From JANYJJ01 sp038241115 (GTDB lineage Bacteria > Pseudomonadota > Gammaproteobacteria > Burkholderiales > Burkholderiaceae_C): a stretch of DNA of 53,927 nucleotides. The position numbers were made by a program, and so were the translations under genes. The stretch is taken from positions 1-53,927 of the forward strand of contig JBBRGA010000003.1 in assembly GCA_038241115.1 (NCBI GenBank), read 5' to 3'. The notes under the pieces are model-generated. The model was not told the origin of the DNA. It saw only the letters and a program-made list of their open reading frames with translations, and made no database searches. Positions 1 to 7,698 of this stretch are shown here, piece after piece (within the stretch, counting starts at the first letter, position 1; each line of letters begins with the position of its first letter).

Positions 1-626
1 GTTTGCGATGCACGCTCCAGCGTTTCGGCCAGCTGCCCGCCAGTCTCAGACGCGATGCGCATGGCCGACACCGTCAGGGTGATGGATTGCAGTGGCACCC
101 GGCGCCCCAGGTTGTCAAGCGCATCGTCCAGCGACACGCCCAGGCGCTGCTCGCGCAACACCATGTCGAATTCTTGCGACACCGGCGGCCGCGACTCGGC
201 GCTGAGTTGCTGCAGGGCCTGCGTCAGGCTCACGCCCGCCTTCATGCCACCGGCCAGCGTCAGCAATGCGTCCGGCAATTGCTGTTCCAGCGCGTCAAGC
301 CGTTTGCGTCGAAGGTGTCGCAAAACTTGTCGGGGCATGAAAGCGGCCGCCAGCAAGGCCAGCAGCGCCGTCACAACCGACCCGCTGAGCCACCACGCGG
401 CCGCACCCGTCAGCAGCATCAGCGACAAGTTCAACGCGAACAGGCGCTCCGGCTCGACGAACAAAAAAAGCTCACGCATGCTGAAGTTGGTTTGCTGCGT
501 GAACATGTGCCGGTAGCGTTGCAGGCCGCGCGTGCCGATGTCAAACAAAGACCAGGTGAGCAAGGCAATCGCGATGGCCACTGCCACGGTCACCGCCGCA
601 ATGGTGAGAGATGCTGCACTGTTCAT
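1..626 (-). CDS. tadB: TadB, Tad pilus inner-membrane platform protein (partial, runs off left edge)
   Basis: Reading the minus strand from an ATG at 626 gives about 208 codons without a stop up to the window edge, so the C-terminus is missing. The product has a hydrophobic N-terminal segment (residues ~5-25), two more hydrophobic stretches (~62-80 and ~84-97), a basic patch, and then the start of a type II secretion system F domain (~115-208) with the sequence LPDALLTLAGGMKAGVSL and the conserved SETGGQLAETLE stretch. TadB and TadC form the inner-membrane platform that couples the TadA ATPase to Flp pilus polymerisation. The ATG overlaps the TGA of the upstream tadA gene (ATGA), which fixes the start and implies translational coupling. 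The call rests on motif and position; TadC would be expected next, outside the window. Confidence 0.88.
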   Translation of the reverse strand, partial: MNSAASLTIAAVTVAVAIAIALLTWSLFDIGTRGLQRYRHMFTQQTNFSMRELFLFVEPERLFALNLSLMLLTGAAAWWLSGSVVTALLALLAAAFMPRQVLRHLRRKRLDALEQQLPDALLTLAGGMKAGVSLTQALQQLSAESRPPVSQEFDMVLREQRLGVSLDDALDNLGRRVPLQSITLTVSAMRIASETGGQLAETLERASQ

Positions 627-2428
627 GACGAGCGCTTGTCGAAGATATTCAAGTCGAGCTGCGCGCCTTGTTGGCGCAGCTCGTCATAAAAAGAAGGCAC
701 AGCGTCGCAGCCAGAAAAGTGACCGATGGTTTTGCTGTTTTCGGCGTAGCCTTTGTGCTCGAAGCGAAACAGCTCTTGCAATTGGATGCGGCCGTTTTCC
801 ATGCCGGTCACTTCCGTGATGCTGGTGACTTTGCGAGCCCCGCAGGAGAAGCGTGTTTGCTGCACCACCACGTCCACGGCGGAGGCTATTTGCTCGCGGA
901 TGGCGTTGATGGGCAAGTCCACGCCGGCCATGAGGATCAGTGTTTCAACGCGCGCCAAGGCATCGCGTGGCGTGTTGGCGTGCAGCGTGGTCATCGAGCC
1001 TTCGTGGCCAGTGTTCATGGCCTGCAGCATGTCAAGGGCCTCGCTGCCGCGACACTCGCCAACGACGATGCGGTCGGGTCGCATGCGCAGCGCGTTCTTC
1101 ACCAGATCGCGAATCGTGATGGCGCCGCGGCCTTCTGCGTTGGACGGCCGCGCCTCCAGTGAAACCAAGTTGGCGTGATTCAGCTTCAGTTCGGCGGCGT
1201 CTTCAATGGTGATGATGCGTTCGGCTTCGGGAATGAAGTTGGAAAGCAGGTTGAGGAAGCTTGTTTTTCCCGAGCCGGTGCCGCCTGACACGATCATGTT
1301 CTTGCGGTGCTTCACGCAAAGTTGCAAGAAAAGCAGCATCTCTGACGACACCGAACCAAAGCCCACCATGTCGCCCGAATCGAGGCGTTTTTTGGGGAAC
1401 TTGCGGATGGTCAAAGACGGCCCCTTCAAGGCCAAAGGCGGGATGATGGCGTTCACGCGTGAGCCATCTTTCAAACGCGCATCGACCAGGGGCGATGACT
1501 CGTCGATGCGACGGCCGAGCGGTGCGACGATGCGTTCGATAACGCCCAGCACCGCGCGGTCGCTGGTGAAAGCCAGCGGGTACCACTGCAATTTGCCGTC
1601 GCGTTCAATGTAGATTTCGTCAGCGCGGTTGACCATGATCTCGGTGACCGAGTCGTCGGCCAACAGCTCTTCCAGCGGGCCCAGGCCGATGGCTTCGTTG
1701 AGCACTTCTTGCGTCAGCGCGCGCCGGTCCAAGGTGTTTGGCAAGTCGGCCAGATTTTCCAGAATTTCACGAACCAGACGCTCGGTCTCCTTGCGCAGAT
1801 CAACGTCGCTCATGCGCGTCAAGTCGTGGCGCCGCAAGTCGATGGTTTCGAGCAACTGATCGTGCACGCGCTTGCGCCAAGGGTGGCGCGCCTGGATGCG
1901 CAGCACCTCGGCCGCCTGGCTGGGCGTCATTGAGTTTTGCTTGACCTCGGCGTCTGACGCGCCACCCAGAGGCAGCGGCACAAGTGCGCTTTGGGGATCT
2001 GTTGGAAGCAGCGACTGCTGCGATTGCCGCAGTTGCTGCGGCGCAGGTCCTGCCGTCAGCGCATGCGCATGCGCATCAACGGTTGCGGTTTTGTCCACCG
2101 GGCGAGGCTGAACTTCTTGGATCCGCAGCTTGTAGCCGCCGATTTCGATTTGATCCGCGTAGGTCAACGGGCCGTGCCGCAACACCCTGGTTCCGTTCAC
2201 GCGTGTACCGCGAAGCTGACTGGTGTCTTCCAGAACCAAACCTTGCGGCGTTCGCAGGATGCGCGCGTGCTGCGCGCCGATCAGCCAGCCCGACAGCACC
2301 ACCGCGCAATCGCGCCCCGTGCCTATCAACACCTGCGGTGTGTCCACCCAAATTTCGGTGGTCTCGCCCTCGGAGGTTGTGGCGGTGACCACCAATGCTC
2401 CTGCGCTGAGCGGTGGCTGCATGTTCAT
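623..2428 (-). CDS. tadA: TadA/CpaF-type pilus assembly ATPase with N-terminal FHA domain
   Basis: This 601-residue protein is longer than the usual CpaF (~450-500) because residues ~20-108 form a forkhead-associated (FHA) fold: GTGRDC, then GAQHARI, then a TRVNG-like turn (GTRVNGTRV). The ATPase follows a ~100-residue linker. Walker A GGTGSGKT sits near residue 381, an acidic Walker B/Asp box follows (ITIEDAAEL, RPDRIVVGECRG), and the His box is TTLHANTP. It is the cytoplasmic hexameric motor that powers Flp pilus extension. FHA domains bind phosphothreonine, so the motor may be controlled by Ser/Thr phosphorylation; that is inference. It is coupled by ATGA overlaps to the secretin gene upstream and to tadB downstream. 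Confidence 0.93.
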   Translation of the reverse strand: MNMQPPLSAGALVVTATTSEGETTEIWVDTPQVLIGTGRDCAVVLSGWLIGAQHARILRTPQGLVLEDTSQLRGTRVNGTRVLRHGPLTYADQIEIGGYKLRIQEVQPRPVDKTATVDAHAHALTAGPAPQQLRQSQQSLLPTDPQSALVPLPLGGASDAEVKQNSMTPSQAAEVLRIQARHPWRKRVHDQLLETIDLRRHDLTRMSDVDLRKETERLVREILENLADLPNTLDRRALTQEVLNEAIGLGPLEELLADDSVTEIMVNRADEIYIERDGKLQWYPLAFTSDRAVLGVIERIVAPLGRRIDESSPLVDARLKDGSRVNAIIPPLALKGPSLTIRKFPKKRLDSGDMVGFGSVSSEMLLFLQLCVKHRKNMIVSGGTGSGKTSFLNLLSNFIPEAERIITIEDAAELKLNHANLVSLEARPSNAEGRGAITIRDLVKNALRMRPDRIVVGECRGSEALDMLQAMNTGHEGSMTTLHANTPRDALARVETLILMAGVDLPINAIREQIASAVDVVVQQTRFSCGARKVTSITEVTGMENGRIQLQELFRFEHKGYAENSKTIGHFSGCDAVPSFYDELRQQGAQLDLNIFDKRSS

Positions 2429-4185
2429 GGCGCGGTGCTCTTCAGTGCTTCTGCGGTGGTGCGCAGCACCAAGCCGCCTTTGCCCACACGGTTTTTGGAT
2501 ACATCGGCAGTGGCTCGATCTGACATCAATGGGCTGGGCTGAGACTGGTCAAGAGGAGCCGCGGCGGGCACTGCAACAGAAACAGCCGCCGCGCCAGTGC
2601 CATCGCCAGCGCCTGGCTTCTCAACGCTCACGCCCGGCTGCAAAGGATCCGTCAGGAAAGGCGCCGGTCCCATGCGATCTTGCAGACGCTCGGTGGTTTT
2701 TCTGACGCGGTCCACCACCACCGGTGAGGTGGCTTGAATGAGCGTCGGTGTGACGAAGACAACCAGTTCGGTCTCTTTGTTTTGATATCGCTTCGACCGA
2801 AATGCCGCACCCAGGAAAGGCAGGTCTCCCAGCAACGGGACTTTGTCAACGTCGGTGCTGATGTCGCGCTGAAGCAGGCCCGCCAGGACGATGGTTTCAC
2901 CAGCCCGGACGTTGAATTCGGTTTCGGTTTTTCGCGTCAACAGCGCTGGCCCACCTGCGGTTTCGATCGACTTGTCGACCGTGCTGACCTCTGCCGAAAT
3001 TGCCGCCCGGATCACGCCTTGGTGGTCGACCTTGGGCAGGATGTCCAGCTTGATGCCGTAGCTTTTGAACTGCACCACGATGCCGTCGTTGGTTCTGACG
3101 GAGTAGGGAATCTCGCCGCCGGCCACGAACTTGGCTTTGGAGCCGCTGCGTGTGGACAGTTGGGGCTCGGCCAGGATGGAGGCCTTGCCCTCTTTTGAGA
3201 GCAAATTCAGTTGGGCGTTCAGCCCCAGGTTCAAGTACGAGATGGCGTTCAGACCGCTGGGGATGCTCAGTGGGAGGCCGCCAGCGCCTGTGATGGGCGG
3301 CGCATTGGCGGTGCCGGTGCGTATGCCGATCTCGAACGGTCCGCCATTGCCGCGGCGCGCGGGCGACCAAATGCCGCCGATGGCTGCACCTCCCGTGGGG
3401 TTCCATTGCATGCCGATGTCGCGCAGCACGGTGGTCGGGAACTCCACCACTTTCACGTCCATCATGATCATTTGCTCCCAACCGACGCGGTTGGTGAAGT
3501 TCACGATTTGTGGGTAGCGCTTGGACAGGTCGTCGACCTTCGCCAAATCTGCGTCAGACAACTCGTCGCCTTCGACAATGATGTTGGCGCCAACGATGGA
3601 CGCCTTGGCTCTGGGGATGCCCGACAAGAAGGCTGCGATCTCGCGCGCGTGCTTCGACGTGTCCCCCGGAACGATGCTGATCTTCACGCGCTGATAGCGG
3701 CCGTCCGCGTTCCAGATGAACAGCGAGGATGTGCCCATGCCGTTGGCAAACAAGATCACCTCTTTGCTGTCCAACGCTGCAGCAGTCAGAAGCGTGCCGT
3801 TGCCCACCGCAATGCGCGCCACGCCGGGTGCTGGAAAAACACGCGACTCGCCCACAAACATTTCAATCTCGGCCGTTTGGCCTTCGTCGTCGAGTTTTCG
3901 CACGGGTGCGTAAGGAAGGTTCACCACCGCGGGCTTGGCCGCTGCTGTTCCTGAAGACTTGGCTTTGGCCGGCTTCAGGTTTTCTGCGTAGCCGTTGACT
4001 GATGTGTTGACCTGGCCATTGACCTGTGCATTGACCTGCGCTTTCACCGGCTCTTTGAGAAGGGCAGTGACCGCGGTCGTGAGCGCACCCGATTGATTTG
4101 CGGCTTGAGCTGTCGGCAGGGTTTGCGCCCACACCATTTGCCAGGCCGCGCAAAAGCACAGCGCCAAAACGTTTTGGGTTTTCAT
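2425..4185 (-). CDS. cpaC: CpaC/RcpA-type outer-membrane secretin of the Tad pilus
   Basis: The 586-residue protein starts with a Sec signal peptide (MKTQNVLALCFCAAWQMVWA). A low-complexity linker with repeated QVN units follows. Next come the pilus-secretin N-terminal domain (~95-180, including PAPGVARIAVGNG), a BON-like stretch (~180-250), and a C-terminal secretin domain (~325-500) with the family signature VPLLGDLPFLGAAF. It forms the outer-membrane pore through which the Flp pilus exits. The ATG at 4185 overlaps the end of cpaB and its stop overlaps the tadA start, so it is tightly coupled. A Ser/Pro/Ala-rich tail after ~510 has no recognised domain. In this type of system secretin assembly often needs a lipoprotein helper (TadD/RcpB), which is not in this window. 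Confidence 0.92.
   Translation of the reverse strand: MKTQNVLALCFCAAWQMVWAQTLPTAQAANQSGALTTAVTALLKEPVKAQVNAQVNGQVNTSVNGYAENLKPAKAKSSGTAAAKPAVVNLPYAPVRKLDDEGQTAEIEMFVGESRVFPAPGVARIAVGNGTLLTAAALDSKEVILFANGMGTSSLFIWNADGRYQRVKISIVPGDTSKHAREIAAFLSGIPRAKASIVGANIIVEGDELSDADLAKVDDLSKRYPQIVNFTNRVGWEQMIMMDVKVVEFPTTVLRDIGMQWNPTGGAAIGGIWSPARRGNGGPFEIGIRTGTANAPPITGAGGLPLSIPSGLNAISYLNLGLNAQLNLLSKEGKASILAEPQLSTRSGSKAKFVAGGEIPYSVRTNDGIVVQFKSYGIKLDILPKVDHQGVIRAAISAEVSTVDKSIETAGGPALLTRKTETEFNVRAGETIVLAGLLQRDISTDVDKVPLLGDLPFLGAAFRSKRYQNKETELVVFVTPTLIQATSPVVVDRVRKTTERLQDRMGPAPFLTDPLQPGVSVEKPGAGDGTGAAAVSVAVPAAAPLDQSQPSPLMSDRATADVSKNRVGKGGLVLRTTAEALKSTAP
3994..4041. repeat. Four tandem 12-bp repeats in the secretin linker
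   Basis: Units at 3994-4005, 4006-4017, 4018-4029 and 4030-4041 share the core ttgacctg (ttgactga in the first). On the minus strand they encode AQVN-AQVN-GQVN-TSVN just after the CpaC signal peptide. Because 12 is a multiple of three, slippage here would change linker length without breaking the frame. Confidence 0.8.
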
Positions 4186-5066
4186 TGAGAGATCGCTTCC
4201 ATGAGTGCTGCAGCAGTCGCGGCTGGGCGTGTTTTTGCAGCGGGCAAATCGTTGGCGCCGCCAGATGGCCTGATGCCGCCTTGACCGCCGTACAGCACCG
4301 GCACGCCGCCAGCTTCTGTGGCAACCGCCTTGTCTGAGAAGCCAAGCAAGCTCATCGCGTCTTTGCGGTTGTTGGTGCCCGCCACGTTGTCACCCGGCGC
4401 GCGCAGCAAGGCAGCCAGCTTGCCCACTTCACGTGCCGCCAACACCTGCTGCGCTTCTGCGGGCGAGGCGTCCAGGGTGATCGTGGTGTAAGTGCGTTTG
4501 CCGCCGTCTTTGACTTCGCCTTCCATCACCGCACGTGTGCCGGTGGCCAGCACCACCACGTTTTGCAGCAGCGGAAAGAGCATGGTGCGAGCGTCTTTTT
4601 TGACCGACGCCATCAGGTCAATTCGGTCACCCGGCTCCAACATGCCAGAGATGGAATTGACGTCGTCCACCGGAACCGTGATGGCACGGCGACCCGCTGG
4701 CAAGCGCGATGAAAACGATGGCGCACGCTGGCCTTCCAGCATCGACCACATCAACATTTCGCCGGCGTTGGCGGCATAGGCGAGCTTTTGGTTTTCAACA
4801 CGCTCGAACTGCGCCGGCACCATGGCATTCGAGTGCGCCCACTCCGCAGGTACCTCGCGCACGGCGACCAGCGTCGAGGTCAGTACCGTGCCTTTGATCA
4901 GGTCGGACTTAGGTACCAAAACCTTCACCATCTTGGTGGCACGGCCCCGACTTTCGATGTCTTCCACTTGGCGGGTGATGTAGCGGTTCACGCCAAACGC
5001 GGCGAGCGCTCCCAGGCTCAAGGCCAGGACCAAGATCAACCAGCTTCGGTTCATTGCGAGCTTCAT
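4182..5066 (-). CDS. cpaB: CpaB/RcpC-type Flp pilus assembly protein
   Basis: The 294-residue protein has an N-terminal membrane anchor (residues ~7-27). A SAF-type domain follows (~45-120), containing KVLVPKSDLIKGTVLT and GEMLMWSMLEG. Next is the CpaB/RcpC region, with the typical RAITVPVDDVNSISGMLEPGDRIDL stretch at ~128-152. Proteins of this family sit in the periplasm and help assemble or gate the secretin. The stop overlaps the cpaC start (ATGA); the gap to the upstream prepilin gene is 7 bases. An in-frame Met at residue 5 is an alternative start. The tail after ~245 is Ala/Gly-rich and has no recognised fold. Confidence 0.9.
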   Translation of the reverse strand: MKLAMNRSWLILVLALSLGALAAFGVNRYITRQVEDIESRGRATKMVKVLVPKSDLIKGTVLTSTLVAVREVPAEWAHSNAMVPAQFERVENQKLAYAANAGEMLMWSMLEGQRAPSFSSRLPAGRRAITVPVDDVNSISGMLEPGDRIDLMASVKKDARTMLFPLLQNVVVLATGTRAVMEGEVKDGGKRTYTTITLDASPAEAQQVLAAREVGKLAALLRAPGDNVAGTNNRKDAMSLLGFSDKAVATEAGGVPVLYGGQGGIRPSGGANDLPAAKTRPAATAAALMEAISQ

Positions 5067-5073
5067 GGGTGTC

Positions 5074-5361
5074 TCATTGCGGTAAGGAAAGGGCGGTCAA
5101 AAATTTTGTGTACGCGATCTGGACCGAAGTCAGCACCAGTTCGACCGCAGAGCGATTGCCCTGGATCGGAACCGCGATAAGTGCCACCGTGATCGCGGCA
5201 AGCACCAGGTACTCGACCATCGATTGACCGGTGGTCAATTTGCGGATCGGTTTGCGTGTCGGCATGTGTGTCGGCTTGTGTGTCGGCTTGTGTGTCGGTT
5301 TGCCAACACACGGCGCCACCGTTTCGCAACCCGGGCCAAGCCTGCTGAAGCGTCGCTTCAT
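5074..5361 (-). CDS. Second Flp-like prepilin with a long repeat-containing leader
   Basis: This 95-residue product carries a class III signal: G45 followed by QSMVEYLVLAAITVALIAV, so cleavage after Gly45 would leave Glu at +5 and a mature 50-residue Flp-type pseudopilin with one hydrophobic helix. The leader is 45 residues, against 11 for the main Flp, and contains five tetrad units (KPTH, KPTH, KPTH, MPTR, KPIR). The ATG at 5361 overlaps the stop of the upstream gene (ATGA), which supports the long start. An in-frame ATG inside the repeat (5265) would give an ordinary 13-residue leader but has no visible ribosome binding site. It is probably a minor pilin or pseudopilin of the Tad system. 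Confidence 0.75.
   Translation of the reverse strand: MKRRFSRLGPGCETVAPCVGKPTHKPTHKPTHMPTRKPIRKLTTGQSMVEYLVLAAITVALIAVPIQGNRSAVELVLTSVQIAYTKFLTALSLPQ
5245..5304. repeat. Five tandem 12-bp repeats in the prepilin leader
   Basis: The forward strand shows a repeated 12-mer, tgtcggcttgtg, with two near-perfect internal copies (5269-5280, 5281-5292) and degenerate flanking copies. On the minus strand it encodes KPTH-type tetrads upstream of the prepilin cleavage glycine. The period keeps the reading frame. Confidence 0.85.
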
Positions 5362-6056
5362 TTGGCGTCTCGCACTCGGTTGATTAGCACCGAGCGATAC
5401 GGTCCGGTGTCGGTGACGGTGACCACCGCTTCTTCGTCGTTCGAGGTCAGCGTCAGCAACAACGCAGGGCGTCCTGCGGCGGCGCTTTGGTCGTCCTTGA
5501 TGACTCGAAACCCACGGCCCTGCAGTGCCCGCACGACATGGTCTCGATTGGCTTGAAGTCCGGCTTTGTTCGCTGCCACAAGCAGCATCGAATGTTTGCC
5601 AGCGTCGACAGACTGCATTTGCGACAGCACAGCGGTGTCGGGCGGCAGCAACTTTTCCGTGTCCAAGGCCACAGCGCTTTTGCCGCCACCGCCTTGCACC
5701 CGGTTGGTCATCACCGTGCCTTGCACCTGCCCGGGTGCTGTGGTTTTGAGCTGAACGGTGTGAAAGTAATTGGCCTGTTGCGAAGCCATCACAAAGTTGC
5801 CCGCGACCCTGTTTTCAACGCGCCGTCCGCCGAACTGCCGACGGTAAAACTCAATGACTTCTGCTTCGTCGCCACGAACTTCAAATCGGCTCACGCGGGC
5901 CGGAACACCGTTCAAAACCATGTCCTGCGCCACCGTTTGAACGCGAGCGCTGTCTGGGTATCTGAGTGACGGCCACGGCTCTGCGCTTGCCCTCGTCCCG
6001 CAGAACAAGGAGCCAAGGCAGCAAGCGGCTGCGATGAACTTTGAAAGCGTTCCCAT
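5358..6056 (-). CDS. Secreted protein of unknown function in the Tad operon
   Basis: I do not recognise a family. From the ATG at 6056 the product is 232 residues and starts with a signal peptide (MGTLSKFIAAACCLGSLFCG, then TRASA). The mature part is soluble, with a possible alpha/beta repeat: DEAEVIEFYRRQFGG in the first half and NRDHVVRALQGRGFRVIKDD in the second. The start at 6056 lies 2 bases after the TadE-like stop and has a G-rich ribosome binding site. A farther ATG at 6101 would overlap the neighbour by 43 bases and spoil the signal peptide, so I rejected it. The stop overlaps the next prepilin start (ATGA). Its place between pseudopilin genes suggests a periplasmic pilus-assembly role, but that is only context. 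Confidence 0.7.
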   Translation of the reverse strand: MGTLSKFIAAACCLGSLFCGTRASAEPWPSLRYPDSARVQTVAQDMVLNGVPARVSRFEVRGDEAEVIEFYRRQFGGRRVENRVAGNFVMASQQANYFHTVQLKTTAPGQVQGTVMTNRVQGGGGKSAVALDTEKLLPPDTAVLSQMQSVDAGKHSMLLVAANKAGLQANRDHVVRALQGRGFRVIKDDQSAAAGRPALLLTLTSNDEEAVVTVTDTGPYRSVLINRVRDAK

Positions 6057-6058
6057 GC

Positions 6059-6811
6059 TCAGCAGCCCCCCACCAAACGGTCGCAGGGCACGATGTCCCA
6101 ATCGAACTCGCCCAGCCTGAGGGCAGGGTCGAACACCAAAGTGGGCAGCGTCCCGATCACGTTCACAAGCCCGCGGACTGCACCCATGGGATAAGCCGGG
6201 AACGATCCCTCGATGCGCCCGCGCACGTCTGACGCGTTGCCTGCGGCCCAGGTGTCAACAGCAATCACGGTGTTGCGCGTGATTTGCACATTCAGTCCAG
6301 GGAAAAGAATCACGCCGCTGGCGGCAGCCGGAATTACCGTCACTCGCCCGTTGTAAAGGCTGTTGCTGGTCAGACCGAGCGAATTCGACAGCAACGCAAG
6401 AGGCAGCGCGTTGTCGGCAGCAGAGGTCAGTTGCGTGCCGACGTTGGCGTCAAAGTTATCGAGCAACGGCGCCCCGTTGCCGTCTGTCCACAAGGTATTT
6501 CGGCTCGCGGCAAAGTTGCCGGCCACATCACCTGTTTTGACTGGCGCGTCGCTGTTGCTGAAAAACCGCCGCCGGACGTCGGCCGCAACTTCGCTGTCAC
6601 TTTTAGGGGCGCCTGTTTTGGGCCGAACCGTCGCCTCAAATGCCACATAGCGGCTCGCCGCCTCGGCGGTTTGCATCAGGTCGATGTACTTGCCGAGCAA
6701 GGGCACGGCCAACACCAAAGGCACCAACACCAGGGCCAGCACCACGAATTCGGTGGTGGCTTGGCCGCACTGCTTGAAAGCCTGGCAGTCAGCGCTAAAC
6801 CGCAGGCTCAT
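6059..6811 (-). CDS. tadE: TadE-like pseudopilin
   Basis: The 250-residue product has a class III prepilin signal: Gly16 followed by QATTEF, with Glu at +5 of the mature protein, then the hydrophobic helix VVLALVLVPLVLAVPLLGKY and the YVAFEATV stretch typical of TadE/TadG-like proteins. The soluble C-terminal ~190 residues show no recognised domain. TadE-type pseudopilins are processed by the TadV peptidase and are needed for Flp pilus formation. The start overlaps the upstream stop (ATGA) and the stop is 2 bases before the next gene. At 250 residues it is longer than a typical TadE (~150-200). Confidence 0.8.
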   Translation of the reverse strand: MSLRFSADCQAFKQCGQATTEFVVLALVLVPLVLAVPLLGKYIDLMQTAEAASRYVAFEATVRPKTGAPKSDSEVAADVRRRFFSNSDAPVKTGDVAGNFAASRNTLWTDGNGAPLLDNFDANVGTQLTSAADNALPLALLSNSLGLTSNSLYNGRVTVIPAAASGVILFPGLNVQITRNTVIAVDTWAAGNASDVRGRIEGSFPAYPMGAVRGLVNVIGTLPTLVFDPALRLGEFDWDIVPCDRLVGGC

Positions 6812-7698
6812 TTGGCCGCCTTCAAACCAGGGTCTGTGTGCTCGCGCATGACCATTCCTGCTGGCCCATCGAACACGCCGCTGTCGATGAGGCCGCTGGG
6901 AATCAGTCGGGTCGCCTCGCGCGATTCAGAAATCTTTTTCCCTTGCACCCACCACGTCGAAATGCCTTTGAGTGCGCGGCCTTCCATGATTTTGGGCACC
7001 TTTTCGTTGTCGGCTGAGGCATAGCAGCTTTCGCTGGTCTGGTCCTTGGTGTCCAGCAAAGAAGGCACAACGACGCAGGGCAAACCCAGCACTTGGCCCA
7101 CACCAGTTCCTTGACCGGGCTTGAGAATGAACCTTGAATCAGCGGGTCCGAACCGGGTTCTGAAGTCGACCATGGCCGCGGTACGCAAATTGGAAATCAG
7201 CCCCTTCTTTGTCTCGAATTCATAAGTCGCGTTGACGGTCCTTTCGGGCCGAACTTTGCTGATCGCCACGCTGGTGTGGACGCGAACTCGATACTGGCCA
7301 CCACAAAATTCTGTTTTTTCTTTCGGATCGTCAGAGCCGTTGTCATACGTACGGAACTCATAGAAGTGGTACCGCATGTGCTTGGCCAGAATCGTGACGC
7401 TTCTGTTTTTAAGCGGCTTGTCCCAACCGTCAGCGAAAGTTGGCGTGGCGGTTGTCGTTCCCACCTTGCGGTACAACTCGCATTGAGATTCGACAAAATT
7501 TCTCCAATCTGGAGCTGGAGATTTTTGGCCTGCAAACTCCAGGTAGACGACGGCCTCGCTGACGCCTGTCAGCTTCACTTCGTATCCGAGCTGAGGAACG
7601 ATCGTCACCGGCGCATCGACGTCGCGCTCAGCGAAAACTGGCGTTGTCAAAGTCAGCCCGATGGCGAGCAGCAGGCCGGGTGTTTTCAACTTGTTCAT
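6808..7698 (-). CDS. Secreted protein of unknown function, coupled to the Lnt-TadG fusion gene
   Basis: No family is recognised. From ATG 7698 the product is 296 residues and begins with a clear signal peptide (MNKLKTPGLLLAIGLTLTTP, then VFA). The mature part has four cysteines (in QCELY, FCGGQ, PCVVV and SCYAS), which fits two periplasmic disulfides, and no further membrane segment. The ATG overlaps the TGA of the fusion gene (ATGA) and its stop overlaps the TadE start, so it is translated in step with both. An in-frame start at 7776 would put 26 residues before the signal peptide and is unlikely. A role in the Tad envelope complex is inferred from position only. Confidence 0.7.
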   Translation of the reverse strand: MNKLKTPGLLLAIGLTLTTPVFAERDVDAPVTIVPQLGYEVKLTGVSEAVVYLEFAGQKSPAPDWRNFVESQCELYRKVGTTTATPTFADGWDKPLKNRSVTILAKHMRYHFYEFRTYDNGSDDPKEKTEFCGGQYRVRVHTSVAISKVRPERTVNATYEFETKKGLISNLRTAAMVDFRTRFGPADSRFILKPGQGTGVGQVLGLPCVVVPSLLDTKDQTSESCYASADNEKVPKIMEGRALKGISTWWVQGKKISESREATRLIPSGLIDSGVFDGPAGMVMREHTDPGLKAAK

